From positions 16,277,798 through 16,341,797 of the forward strand of contig CM068590.1 in the NCBI GenBank assembly GCA_035048485.1: a DNA stretch of 64,000 nt, read 5' to 3'. Below, piece after piece: positions 1-10,889 of the stretch. The DNA is from Pteria penguin. Lineage: Eukaryota; Mollusca; Bivalvia; Pterioida; Pteriidae. The position numbers were made by a program, and so were the translations under genes. Every line of letters begins with the position of its first letter. The stretch's first letter is position 1. The notes under the pieces are model-generated. The model made no database searches and was not told where the DNA came from. It saw only the letters and a program-made list of their open reading frames with translations.

Positions 1-678
1 TTTGTATGTAACTTATTGTGTGGTACTATGACAAACTGACATTGACAATAGCGTTACACAGTAGACATTCATGTAAAGGCGAGTCGTGGCCTAAACGTGA
101 TAATAGGGTAACATTTCCTTGCGTAGCATAGACCTGCATATTCATAAAAGAAAAGTTCGACAGGATTTTGTTCATTCCAGCATCAGCGACGATCAGATAT
201 CACAACCACTTTATGAAGTAATTGAAAATGTATGTCTACATTGTACATATATTGTATGACCTAAATGAAAACGAATTATGTTTGAAATCAAATTTGCCAC
301 AAGCAAACCAGTTACATGTACTTCTATCGTTGCTTTTTAAATTCAAAGGTCTGTAAAAAAGTAGAAATATTTCTATACAGTTTGTATATAGAGATCACGT
401 ACGGTAAAATTTGAATGTGACCTTCATGTGAAGGTGATCGTTACACATAACATTTCAGTGGAACAGAAATGAATAATTTAGGTAAAGCACATTTACCTTA
501 ACGTGACCATTAAACGTGTTGATTCATGTCACCAAAATCTATATATTCTCCGATTAAGCACTATACCAACGATGCTGTTTCGGACATATATGTATCTTTT
601 GGCTTTCATTTTGAAATATACATTTTAGGAATGAAAGTGCTTTAAACTACATAAAAACCAAACGAAACGAACACTCAC
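1..678. other. Intron sequence of the Rab-like gene, no feature seen
   Basis: This AT-rich stretch lies downstream (minus-strand sense) of the exon C donor. I looked for the next Rab exon, which should carry the G4 NKxD motif, and did not find it. The gene therefore continues beyond the left edge. No repeat or RNA gene is evident. Confidence 0.5.
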
Positions 679-787
679 CATAGCGTCACACTTTCGAACG
701 TCTTGATTTGTGTCACATCGAACACGATGATGCCACCATGAGCTCCTCTGTAATATGATGACGTCAGGCTCCTATATTTCTCCTGAC
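679..787 (-). CDS. Rab-like small GTPase, exon C (G3 to helix alpha-2/beta-4), shared downstream exon
   Basis: This internal exon of a Rab-family GTPase reads [19 protein letters not shown] then [18 protein letters not shown]. That is the hallmark Rab stretch after WDTA: switch II, RabF-like YYRGA, the beta-4 strand and the conserved Trp. Minus-strand acceptor ccaaag precedes 787 and donor gtgagt starts at 678. The exon enters in phase 1 (two bases complete the Gly codon) and leaves in phase 2 (TG + G would give Trp, as in other Rabs). Rabs act in vesicle traffic by cycling between GTP and GDP. The exact Rab class cannot be fixed from this fragment; the wording resembles Rab18 or other exocytic Rabs. 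The G4/G5 exons and the prenylated tail lie outside the window. Confidence 0.85.
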
Positions 788-3260
788 CTTTGGTGAGAAT
801 ATAAGCTTTTAATAAATAAGATGATGATATGTGGAAAGTGAAAGATAAAATACCGAGGTGGAACAAGATCGCAACCCAAGTGCCCCTGCTGTTTTGTCAC
901 ATCCACCGCGAGCACGTTTTTTTTTTCTTTTTTTTTAAATCCTGCTGTTACTGATAAGTCACTAATCAGCTTAATGTGTGGTTAATTATGAAACTTTATT
1001 TTACAACGATTAAGAAACAAGTTAACAACTTATATAAATCTTGCTCGTTGGCACAGATCTTGGCGTAAAGGTGTCGTTTGTGTGGGAGGAAACCGAAGCA
1101 CCCGGAGAAAACCCACGAAGCCAGGTTGGTGACAACCCCACCATCTCACGTACCACACCGGGAATCGAACCCGGGTCGCATTGGTGAGAAGCGAGCGCGC
1201 TACAAACTGCGCTACCTGACCCCCAATTAATAATGGTATAAAGCATTTTATCTCAAAGTGATATATGCCTTTTGAAAAAAAAACCAAATCAGAGTCACAA
1301 GGTAGACATTTTTGGCTTAACATGAAAAACAATTTGGACTCCGCACAAAAAAAAAACAACATACTAGTAAGGTGTTGTGTTCAACTGATTTATTTTTGTG
1401 TATGACATGCCCTATCATGTTAATATAAATATTTCAAGCACAGATATATCTTTCAACAGCTATGTGTTATATTTATAGCACTAAGCAGACTCACACATGT
1501 ATGATACAAGTGGAGATTATCAATATACTAAATGTGTGTTATCATGACACAATGGTTTGTCATGCCGCAATATAAATAGATCGGGTGCAAATTATTTTTT
1601 TACCTCTCTGTTTGTCTGTTCTTTTATTTGTCTGTCTTTTGTCACCTTTAACCTTCGCCATAACTTTTGAACCATTAGAGAAAAGATTGTATATTTGGCA
1701 TTCATACTTCACTAAAAAGCCCTATCATATTCTACCAAGTTCTTTGAGCTCGTGACCTTTACCGTTGCCTTTGACCTACGTTAAAAAATTGCCTTATTTG
1801 GACTTTGTTGCCACCGGGGGGCATTCGTGTTTCACAATACATCTTGTTTTACTCCAAAGCACGGTTACGTATGCAATTGCGACATGTGTGCGTCATCTGT
1901 ATCTCATATAGGTGTTGGTGAACGTGGAGAGGTGTGCGTTTTCCTTGTAGAAAGGTGTCTGTGATTCGTGAAAAAGGTGCTCCTTATCCTTGTAGCTGGT
2001 TTGCATTAATCTTTTTACATATGCAAGTTTTTTCTTTCATTATTTGGGGGGGGGGGGGGGGTGTTGCCAGGTCTGTCTAGAGTTTGATTCAGGGAGGGCC
2101 GATAAAGGCCCCTCATACCATTGACGATCAGCAGAGAATTATGTTGTGCCTTAAAGCATTGGAATAGATGACATTCATAGGCAATGTAAAAAAAAACACC
2201 TATTTGCTTATTTGATTTTCTTTTAAAATTTGTCCTGTACTGACATGCTTAAAGTTGATGAATTTAATTTACACTCAGTTGCCAAAACAAAACAAGCAAT
2301 AGAATATATGTTTATGTATACTTTTGAAGCAGGCAGATGATAATGAATGAGGAAATTGTGCTCAGATGAGCGATATCAGGCCCTAAATTGGCGGTCAACT
2401 CTTCCTTGTCATGTATGGGGCTATGATGGCTAAGCATGTTAAAGCACTGCGCTGAAATTTATTGTTGGATCTGTTCACTATGCATTTCTTAAGATATGGT
2501 CATGGGTTTTTTGGAACGTTCGTAACAACCTATTAGTATCTGAAATGATAATACAATGTACTTGGAGCAAGGTGAAAGATCTGCCAGCGTCCCTACCGAA
2601 GAACAGTAGCTCTCTCCGTTTAAAAAAAAACAACTTAACAAACATAAGCCGATTCCCTATAGGTGAAAAAGCCATGATGTAATGTAAATATAAGAGGCAT
2701 TGCTTGCAAAAATTCTCCACAAAGATGTAGATCATTGAGTGACATTGTTGATAAATGTAAACTACGAAGGTAAAAAGCTGTGTGACGGAGACATTCTTCA
2801 CAATATAATGCGGTGGATATTTATAGATTCTTTGAGATTCGGAAGCGAGACAAGGAGCCCTGGAGACGCGAGCCTCTCTCCCTCTCTCTCTCTCTCTGTG
2901 TGTGTGTGTGTTGTGGGTAGCCACATCAACCAAAAATATTTCAGCACTGCGGACTTCTGATGAATGGGGACAGGCACCGCAAAGAGAGTGCTATAAATCT
3001 TCAGCAATTGATTATACTGTCCTTGCCACCAAGTTCGGGCACACAAAAGATGGGATCAATTGAATATTTCTGAGGGTATGGTCATGTATTCTTTTTGGCT
3101 CGTTCGTAACAACCTAGTCGTAACTGATATAATATCACTTAACACAGTGGTATCACAATTTGTGGTTTTTACAGTACTGACGAAAGTCACAATGCAAGTC
3201 ACTGTAAAAGCACGACAAAGCGGTTACAATGTAAGTAATTGTAAGTAATGAAAGCCTTAC
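788..3260. other. Intron between Rab exon C and upstream exon B
   Basis: Non-coding. It contains a minus-strand SINE (1061-1224), a run of about 17 G around 2045-2061, and a (CT)n/(GT)n block near 2875-2911. Short open frames here run through simple repeats and have no domain content. Confidence 0.5.
1061..1224 (-). mobile_element. tRNA-derived SINE with TTTTCTCCGGG...TTTCCTCCCACA body
   Basis: Read on the minus strand, the copy begins with a tRNA-like head: box A-like tagcgcagtttgtagcgcgc and box B GGTTCGATTCC. A body with the widespread animal SINE motif TTTTCTCCGGGTGCTTCGG followed by TTTCCTCCCACA comes next. It lies inside the Rab intron. The head is not a functional tRNA gene because it runs directly into the SINE body. 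No target duplication was confirmed. Confidence 0.75.
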
Positions 3261-3453
3261 CTAGAGTGTCATGGATCTGTAAATTAGCATCATAATCCCT
3301 ACACTGAAGTTCAGTATAGTATACTCCATGATCACGGCTTTCTTTGTCATGAGTGACCGACAGAAAGCGTTTACATAACTGTGATTTACCGACATTCGGA
3401 TCGCCCAGCATTATGATGCGTACTCCATACTTGTGATGTGTAATTTTACTCAT
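3261..3453 (-). CDS. Rab-like GTPase, alternative first-half exon B (G1 to degenerate G3)
   Basis: Begins MSKITHHKYGVRIIMLGDPNVGKSQ... and holds a good P-loop (GDPNVGKS, roughly residues 17-24). It ends ...DANLQIHDTLG, where the G3 motif WDTAG has become HDTLG. The G3 Asp is kept, while Trp and Ala are lost. The switch-I Thr position is not conserved (no TIG-like motif). The exon ends with one base of the Gly codon before donor GTAAGG (3260), in exactly the phase exon C requires. It is 193 nt and starts with its own ATG. It is therefore either an alternative first exon competing with exon A, or the 5' half of a separate divergent paralogue. The degenerate G3 suggests altered GTP hydrolysis or regulation, or early decay; the P-loop argues for retained nucleotide binding. 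Confidence 0.7.
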
Positions 3454-4848
3454 TATTTCGTCTTCCCGTCATGTTTGTGATGCAGGATACCGACATATGC
3501 TATAGTAACATAGGCCTACTTTTATTTTGTTGTGATAACTCAAGTTCAAAGATCGGGGTAATATTGCAGTCAACAATGATATCCGTAAATGTGTTATCTG
3601 TGATCGAGGGGGTATGACCTGTGATATCTATTGAAAGGAATTCTTTCTGTATCATTATTTATGTTCTACATTAATAATCAATAGTGAGGTCATAGAATAA
3701 GGTCATGGTCTGATTTCAGTTCAAAAACAAGGTCAATTTCTGATCTGTTGGAGTTTAATATGTTAACAATCCCCCCCCTTACACACACACCCACTCAGCT
3801 ACATATGGATGGCATTGCGGCACATTTAAAGCTGTCAACGTATTTGGTGTTACCCTCTCAGGTGATCTCGTACTTTTAATGCGCAGGAAGTTGTTAGCCC
3901 GCTGCCGAATAGTCTTCTTATCGTTGTTCTTATTCATGACATTTTGACATAATATTTTCCTTACCTAGTATGTAATGTTGGTATAACGTAAGATAAACAA
4001 ATTAAAGTACCCCGTCTACCGTGACCTCGGTTTTTTTAAAAACAGATCACCGTTGGGACTCGAACCCGTGATCCTTAGGTCATGTGACAAGCACCTTACT
4101 GATTACGATGCGACGGCTCCGTGACATATAATAGAAAAACAAAACAAACAAAAAGTCATGAAGAAGACATCTTCGCTAGCCAAGGTCTCGATTCGCTTCT
4201 CGAAGATGGCTTTACTCAAAGGGCAAAAAGGTCAGCTGGGATAATGTTATCTAGACGGATTCAGTAGTGGTTTTTACTGATGTTGCATTTTTCCCTTTCC
4301 CTTTTTGATCGTAAATTTTACCCCAAAGCATAGGAACCCTTTCCAGTTTTGGAAATTTCTAGATGTGTCTCAAAATATTTGCATAATAGTATTGTAACAT
4401 ACTATTATTGTTCGGGTGGATCGAGAGCGGTAGTTCCGACGATGGAACAACACACCACCCCTTTTTTTCAAATAAACAATAAAGAGTTCGAGAGAGGGAG
4501 GTAGAGGGATCATCTGGGATCTATGACACTTATAACGCATTCAATTTAGGCTCTTATCACAGCAGAACCAGTTAATCTGTTTTTAATCAGACTTATTTTG
4601 CATTTTACAATTAACTTTAAAGTGTGAGAGGAATAGGGATTTGAGAATTTGGAAAGCAGTGGGCTGATATCAAGTGGGAATCCCCCCTCCCCCTATTATT
4701 AGGGTTATCAGTACAAATAAATTTGCGAATCTGGAAGATAAAAATTCATTTTCAAAGGGAATTTATTTCCAGGTATGATGCACATATAGGCGTTTTGTGT
4801 ATATCTTGAGCAAGTCTAGTATAAATCTTTTTATCAAAATAAAAATAC
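3454..4848. other. Intron between Rab exons A and B
   Basis: Non-coding. I searched the minus strand for a second copy of exon C (GQE...YYRGA) and saw none, so exon A has no private downstream partner here. It contains a short SINE fragment (about 4015-4125), a C-run at 3772-3778 and A/T-rich filler. Confidence 0.5.
4015..4125 (-). mobile_element. SINE fragment (tRNA-like head)
   Basis: On the minus strand it reads ggagccgtcgcatcgtaatc..., then a box B-like GGTTCGAGTCC, then ...ccgaggtcacgg. This matches the head and first part of the CCGAGGTC-type SINE seen elsewhere in the window. It is truncated and diverged. Confidence 0.55.
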
Positions 4849-5113
4849 CTGCTGTATCCCAGATGTTCAAGCGTACGACATGGTTATCCACTGTCATCTC
4901 ATGAGTACATATTGAATGGACGGGGTTATACCTCGCTTCCTTGTTGGAATCTCCATTAGTCACAAAAGACTTCACGAAAGATGTCTTCCCTACGTGTAAA
5001 TCTCCAGTCACTACTATTTTCATCCGTAGTTTTTGATTTGTCTTGATCTTTCCACTGTAGTACGAAAAGTCTAATGTTCCACTGCTGTCTTGCGCCATAT
5101 TTCCCTTTGTCAT
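4849..5113 (-). CDS. Rab-like small GTPase, first-half exon A (G1 to G3)
   Basis: Starts MTKGNMAQDSS (a second in-frame ATG lies 15 bp downstream at 5098). After ~30 residues it enters the G domain: MKIVVTGDLHVGKTSFVKSF (P-loop GDLHVGKT), then ...VRLNIWDTAG, a canonical G3. Donor GTATTT follows at 4848 in phase 1, which joins in frame to exon C ([12 protein letters not shown]). Switch I reads YNPVHSICTHEMTV, so the usual invariant Thr of Rabs (TIG) is not at its expected place. This is a divergent Rab. Upstream on the minus strand, a pyrimidine-rich stretch ending ...ttttatcag (about 5160) resembles an acceptor, so a 5' UTR exon may lie further right. A two-codon uORF (ATG TCC TAG) sits just before the start. 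Confidence 0.75.
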
Positions 5114-5267
5114 CTTACCTAGGACATTGTATTTTTGTTGATTATCTTGTATTGCCCTGCTGATAAAACGGGAAAAGATAAAGTGATTGACAGACAAAAG
5201 TCGTGGAAGATAATATCACAATTATTTGACAACGACACCAAAACTCATACTGATTGACAACACAGTG

Positions 5268-5271
<4 letters not shown>

Positions 5272-5319
<48 letters not shown>

Positions 5320-5452
5320 ACTTTGTTAAACTAAATTTTAAAACATTTATGTTTAAACTTTAATAAAGTTTAAACATAATAAATGTTTTAAACTCTATTG
5401 TAACATATCTCTCTCTTTATCTCTCACTCTCTCTCTCTGTCACTCTCACTCA

Positions 5453-5496
<44 letters not shown>

Positions 5497-5586
5497 GTTA
5501 CATTAAATTTTAAAACATTTATTACGTTTAAACTTTAATAAAGTTTAAACATAATAAATATTTTAAACTCTAATGTAACATCTCTG

Positions 5587-5622
<36 letters not shown>
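5272..5622. repeat. (CT)n microsatellite split by two copies of a palindromic insert
   Basis: Long CT tracts at about 5272-5316, 5407-5496 and 5586-5622 are interrupted by two ~84-bp near-perfect palindromes at about 5324-5406 and 5497-5580. Both are centred on gtttaaactttaataaag-type sequence. The two palindromes are close copies of each other and are flanked by CT repeat on both sides. Either a small foldback element inserted into the microsatellite, or one insert plus flank was duplicated by slippage. Confidence 0.85.
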
Positions 5623-5632
<10 letters not shown>

Positions 5633-6122
5633 AATGGTTGCTTGCATTCAGGCGCTTTGTCATTACATGTACTTTTCTCCTACTTTTAAAGGTCTTATAC
5701 TCTGTGACATTGACATAGATTACTCTTCAGTGTCAAGCTTATATCAGATCATCCTTCAATGTTTCAATTTCAGGTTTTTATTAGACCACCCTTCAATGAC
5801 AAGGTTATGTTCAGCGATACCCAAAACTATTAATAAAAAGCTTCAAATTTTTCTGAAACTAACGAGCAATTGAAAAACTGTAAAACCTCAGTATGAAAAC
5901 AGTATATTCTACAAACAATGACAATAAAGTATAAAATGTTTCTGTTTATAAGACGGATACAAGTGTTTTCCAATTAAAAGAAGACTAAAAGGGGCGATTC
6001 AACCTTTTAATGGAATATTTTTGCCTTAGAAAGGACGTTTCATATTCTAAACCTTCAAAACTATTCAAACTAGTATAAAAGTACTTTTTTTTCAATCGAA
6101 AGGGAGTATCAGCCGTTTGATA

Positions 6123-6164
<42 letters not shown>

Positions 6165-6173
6165 TGTGTGTGC
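6123..6173. repeat. (CT)n(GT)n compound microsatellite
   Basis: A run of about 13 CT units passes directly into about 13 GT units. No gene is associated. Confidence 0.95.
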
Positions 6174-6524
6174 GCCAATGAACCAAGGCATCTTAAATTT
6201 TATCAATTTATACCGATAATAGTGGATATACAATGGCGCAATGTTTGCTACACTCATCAGGCCAACACAAGTATCTGGTTGATAAAAAAAAATGATTCGG
6301 TCTCCGTTACCTTTTTTCGATAAATAACCAGACAAATGTGCTACATGTATAAACCCTGAGTAAGTTCTGCACACACTGAATCGGCCGACCTGAAAGTCCA
6401 TATGGATTGTGACTTCCGAATAAATATGTTTAATTATATTTCGTTTTATTCTAATTGATTTCTGAATAGTTTTAAAATGCGAGAAGCCTTATATCCTTAA
6501 GCACTCTTCAATCCACCAGAGGGA

Positions 6525-6684
6525 TTGGTTGGTTGGTGTTTACGTCGCTTTCAACAATGTTTCAGTTATATCGCGACATAGAAGCAGGAGGTTACCAACC
6601 TCCTAAACATAGTGGCGCAACCCGGGAATCGAACCTGGATTGTCGGCGCCGCAAGCTTAACCACTACACTAAGCCTGTCCCTCC
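6525..6684 (-). mobile_element. tRNA-derived SINE, family B, with target-site duplication
   Basis: On the minus strand the tRNA-like head carries box A-like ggcttagtgtagtggttaag and box B GGTTCGATTCC. A body containing aggttggtaacctcctgctt follows, and the 3' end is made of CCAACCAACC units. Flanking 12-mers CCACCAGAGGGA (6513-6524) and CCACCAAAGGGA (6683-6694) match at 11 of 12 positions, as expected for a target-site duplication. Sister copies are at 37016-37193 and 39345-39509. Confidence 0.8.
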
Positions 6685-6694
6685 ACCAAAGGGA

Positions 6695-9028
6695 AGATTT
6701 AACATGACTCTTTAGTCTTACGTAATAATATTGTTATAGACAGATGGCGCGTGCTCTTGAGATATTTAAGAGAGCTTACGTCAGCCGAGGTTGTTATTGA
6801 AAGGGAGTATTTTTCTGTATCCTTAGATAACAAACTTTCTAAGTACAATATCTATTTATGTACATTATGTAATGACTGAAGTAAATCGTGACATATAAAA
6901 GTAATTTTATGGAAATCTTGTTTGGTCCATTGTAGTGACATGTTTTCTTTGTTCAGAATAGCCCTCACTATGGGATACGCACGGTCATGTTACGTATTAT
7001 AAATTATGAATACATGTATGTCATGAAATCGCAGCTGTGGGTCATATTTCATAGGAGTTGTTGAGTCTGAATGAAAAGTGGGGGGTGAGGAGGGGGGCAC
7101 AACGTGCAACTCTGAATCGAATATAAAAGAAAAAACAAACACAAAGGAACAAAAATAAAACAACACCAAAAAATAAATCAAAAAAATAAGAACTAACAAA
7201 CAAAATTAAAAATAAATAGTTAAAGAGATGAAAATAGTGGTAAGCTGAAACAATGAATCAAACAAAACATTCATAACAGAACTCTATGTAAAATGTACTC
7301 CAATAAGGAGTCACAAACAACTTGTACTGTTAACACTGACAGGTGGTGGTTAACCCCCCCCCCCCCCTTCCTTTTTTCCCTGTGATTTTCTAGACATATC
7401 TATTATAGTTAAGTAATTTATCGAAGTCTCGTTCGTTCTTTTGTCTGTGGTAATTTAAATGAAGCATAATCATACTTAGGCTTGCTATCAACACTACCAG
7501 ATGCTTGCATATGAAAAATAACGATAGTGTTCCGAGGAAATAATCATGGCAACTAGTCTAGAAACTCGGAATAACGCAGTCGTAACAAAGAAAAAAATAT
7601 ATACCTTGACACATCGAAGTTATTGTTTGTTTCATTTAGCCAAAATTCAATATTATAATATTTTCCCATTGCTTGAATTAGATTATAGTTATTTTTGTTT
7701 CCGACTCCCACCGCTGGCCTGATTTTTAGGATGAGACATGTAAACACTGACGTCCCGTATCACGGTGATAGATGTCCGGCGTGAGTCCGTTACTTAGGTA
7801 TGACCTTCTCTGTGATGCATTAGGCAGATCACAATGTAAGTGTGAAATAATCCTGGAGTGGCATATAACAAGAATCAAACAAACAAATGTAACAAAACAT
7901 ACTTAATATTTCAATTTTCTAAGTTTGTTTTTAAAGCAAAAAAAAAAAAAACAGAACAATAGGGAAAAATAAATGGAGAAAGCAAATAAAACAAAAATAA
8001 AAAACCAAAACAAACAAAAAAGGTTTAGATCCGTCGTTCATTTATAAAATAAGGTAGTGTTGCCATCAACTTCTTTTTATTTTATAATGACGCAGCAATA
8101 AAAGGCAGGTAGGATTTGTATATGCAAATTATGCAAATCAGTCCATTCGCCTTGGAGTGAGATAACCGAGGACTTGTGTTACGTTTGAATAGTTATATAA
8201 AATAATCCTTCTCTATTTTCCGGATGTCAAGTAAATTAGTAGCTGGAACCCGAGGCCTTCCGAAAGCTTAGCACATTCGGAAGACCTTGGGTAACAGGGT
8301 AGTAAATTAAAGGAAATTCGACTATGCAGGGTTCGAAATAAGCGGCTCGAGACCAGAAACTCGGTTTTATTTTAGAGATGAGGTTTTGATATTCGATATA
8401 TGTATTCGTTGTGATATTACTTTTGCTGACAACAAAACGGTTATCTTGAACTTAAATCTTCTTTTTAGAACCTATAACATTTGCTGCAACCCGTGGGCAT
8501 CAGAGACTCACAAACATATATGCAATATCAAATATATTAACAAGTTGGAGTTATATTTTTTTCTTTTGTTCATTTATTTGTTTCTTTGTTAATTTAGTTT
8601 TATTCATTTATTTTTGAAAGAGCTTAACCAGATAATGAAGGGGATAAAGTTCATTCCGATTTCTTGTTTCCTGTAAGTCATTTGTATAAATTATGACGAC
8701 ATGCATAATAAAACTCTATTTCATATTAAGAATATATAGCTAAAACATGCAACTTCATTAGTTGGGATACAAGGTGGTCGTCTTAGTTTGAGGCCTCTCA
8801 ATTAAACAGGAAAGGTCATAATGACAACATAATTGTTGTTTATCTTACATTTTGCATACATATTGTTAAAACTGACTTACTTACCTACTTACTTACTTAA
8901 CTGCTTACTCACTGATCATTAGCTTTTGTATGGACATGTACATTTAGCATATTAATATGCATTTTTAGACTGATATCGCATTTTGAGGTCATTATTATCA
9001 CATCAATGTAAGATTTCACAAATTCATG
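6695..9028. other. Intergenic DNA, no gene seen
   Basis: AT-rich sequence with A-rich simple stretches (about 7120-7220 and 7930-8020) and a C-run (7352-7368). Open frames are short, low-complexity and without recognisable domains. Confidence 0.5.
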
Positions 9029-9270
9029 GAGCCGGGGTAGTTTAGTAGCTAGCATGTCTGGTAGGGAGTCGAGAGGTTCCGGGTTTGGCTCTTTCGGGCG
9101 GCTCGTGTGTGTTCTTTCTTTCGGATGGACAGTAATAGCCGAGATACCATTCCCGAGGTAGAAACTGGTAAGTACACGATGATAACTCAGAGCTTGAGGT
9201 GGGTCCGTTGTAAAGATTTCAATATCCGTCTAATGCATCAGGTAACGCCACCATCTCTTAAAGGAAATAT
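9029..9270 (+). mobile_element. Degenerate SINE, family A
   Basis: A tRNA-like head (gccggggtagtttagtag... gttccgggtttggctc) is followed by the family core: ttcggatggacagtaatagccgag, then gaggtgggtccgttg and aatgcatcaggtaacgccacc. It is diverged from the younger copies at 34876 and 53592. Confidence 0.7.
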
Positions 9271-10498
9271 TCTTTAAAAAAAAGAAAGAAAGAAAACACA
9301 GAAAAAGACACCCCCCCCGAAAAGAGAGGAAGAAGAAAACAAACAAATCGCCATATATGTTGACAACCCACATCCGCCCGAAACACACACAAACAAACAA
9401 ACGAATCGATAAATATGTTGTTCTTGATGCTTTGCTAAACAGAATTTTATCAATCCAATAGCCCCATTGCGATCGAAAAAAAAAAATTAGTGAAAATATT
9501 TTTAAGTAAGACAGTGTTGTATTTCTATTCGAGTTTTGTATGTTTGATCCAGTGCATGCCTACCACGGTATGTAGGAATATAAGATGAAGAGTTGTGATC
9601 GTCTACTTTTTGTTTATTGTCTCTTCTTTTTGTGGTTTAAAAAACCTGGCCGCCGCACCCTCCCCATCCCGTCCCAATTTTCCTCCCTTTCCTACGAATT
9701 TAACAACATGTAATGTTTAAAATTTTGCAATAAACGACGCACTCACGAGTACATTTTACACTCACGAATGCATTTTACATGCTATTCAGATGCATTACTA
9801 TTTGTTAGCAGCCGTCTTAGGGTATCAGTGTTTCACAAGCACATCTCGCTGTATCTAGTTCGTTACAGGTTTGAGAAGGTTTTGCACATTTTAAAACATG
9901 ACATCATTGCTTTGGGGCTATGAACTCTTTTAATGACATAGTCGTGTTAAAATCCAACCTTCTGGTTCAACATGAAAGATCATTATGTCAATATGAGTTA
10001 TTTACGATTATTTATGATCAATAGGTCAAAGAACAGAAATTAACGAGAGTCGTGATTGGCTGATCTGATGTAGGGAGATAGAGACTACTATTTCAATGTA
10101 TCAGGAACGCTGATTCGATGAAATTATTTGATCAATCTATAAATAAAAATTGATTCTGCTGTAAAGTCACAAATCTTTATCTCATTTTGCTTATGTAAAG
10201 AGTTTATGACCTAACACGGGGTTGTGCCTATGATAAACTGTTAAAATTCTGATAGAGGAGGGTCTGACAAACATTTGATATATGGATCATATATAGCTAA
10301 GATGTAAAAAATTGTGTAAATCTTGCTGGAAGTTTGGTAATTTAACATGGGACCCTATGGGAAAAGGAATTACTGTTCTTTGACCATTAGCTTTCGTGCG
10401 GACATATAGATTTGGCAAATTCATACGCATCATTGGACTGATATCATAGGTCAAGATAAATATTATTTCATCAGTATAAATCTTTTCAAGAGTATGTG

Positions 10499-10775
10499 GA
10501 ACCGGGTAGCTCACTTGCTAGCGCGCTTGGTTCGTAACCGAGACGTCCCGTGTTCGACTCGTCGGAGTCGCGTCTTCCGGATGGACAGTAAAATCCGAGG
10601 TCACAGGGCACGGTAAAATCCAAGGTCACATGTCACGGTAAAATCCAAGGTCACGTGTCACGGTAAAAACTGATTCGTAAAAGATTCCTCGCTGCTTCAG
10701 GTGGGTCCGTTGCATAGGTCTAAATCTCTATGCAATGCATCGGGCATGTGCCTTCACTATGTAAGTGAAATACTT
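10499..10775 (+). mobile_element. Degenerate SINE, family A, with internal triplication
   Basis: Head ccgggtagctcacttgctag with box B-like gtgttcgactc, then cttccggatggacagtaaaa, gcttcaggtgggtccgttg and aatgcatcgggcatgtgcc. The short module cacggtaaaatccaaggt is present as about three tandem copies (10592-10670), an internal expansion absent from other copies here. Confidence 0.75.
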
Positions 10776-10889
10776 TTGGTATGATTTACATTGTTCCACC
10801 TCGAAAAAATAAATGGTAAACATCTTAGTTAGAATTACCATGATATATATATCATTGAAAATGAAGTTTATGGTCGATATTGTCTTTTT

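Noticed and set aside
2478..2933. 151-codon minus-strand open frame in the Rab intron
   Set aside because: Runs through a (CT)n/(GT)n repeat (THTHRERERGRE) and has no conserved content.
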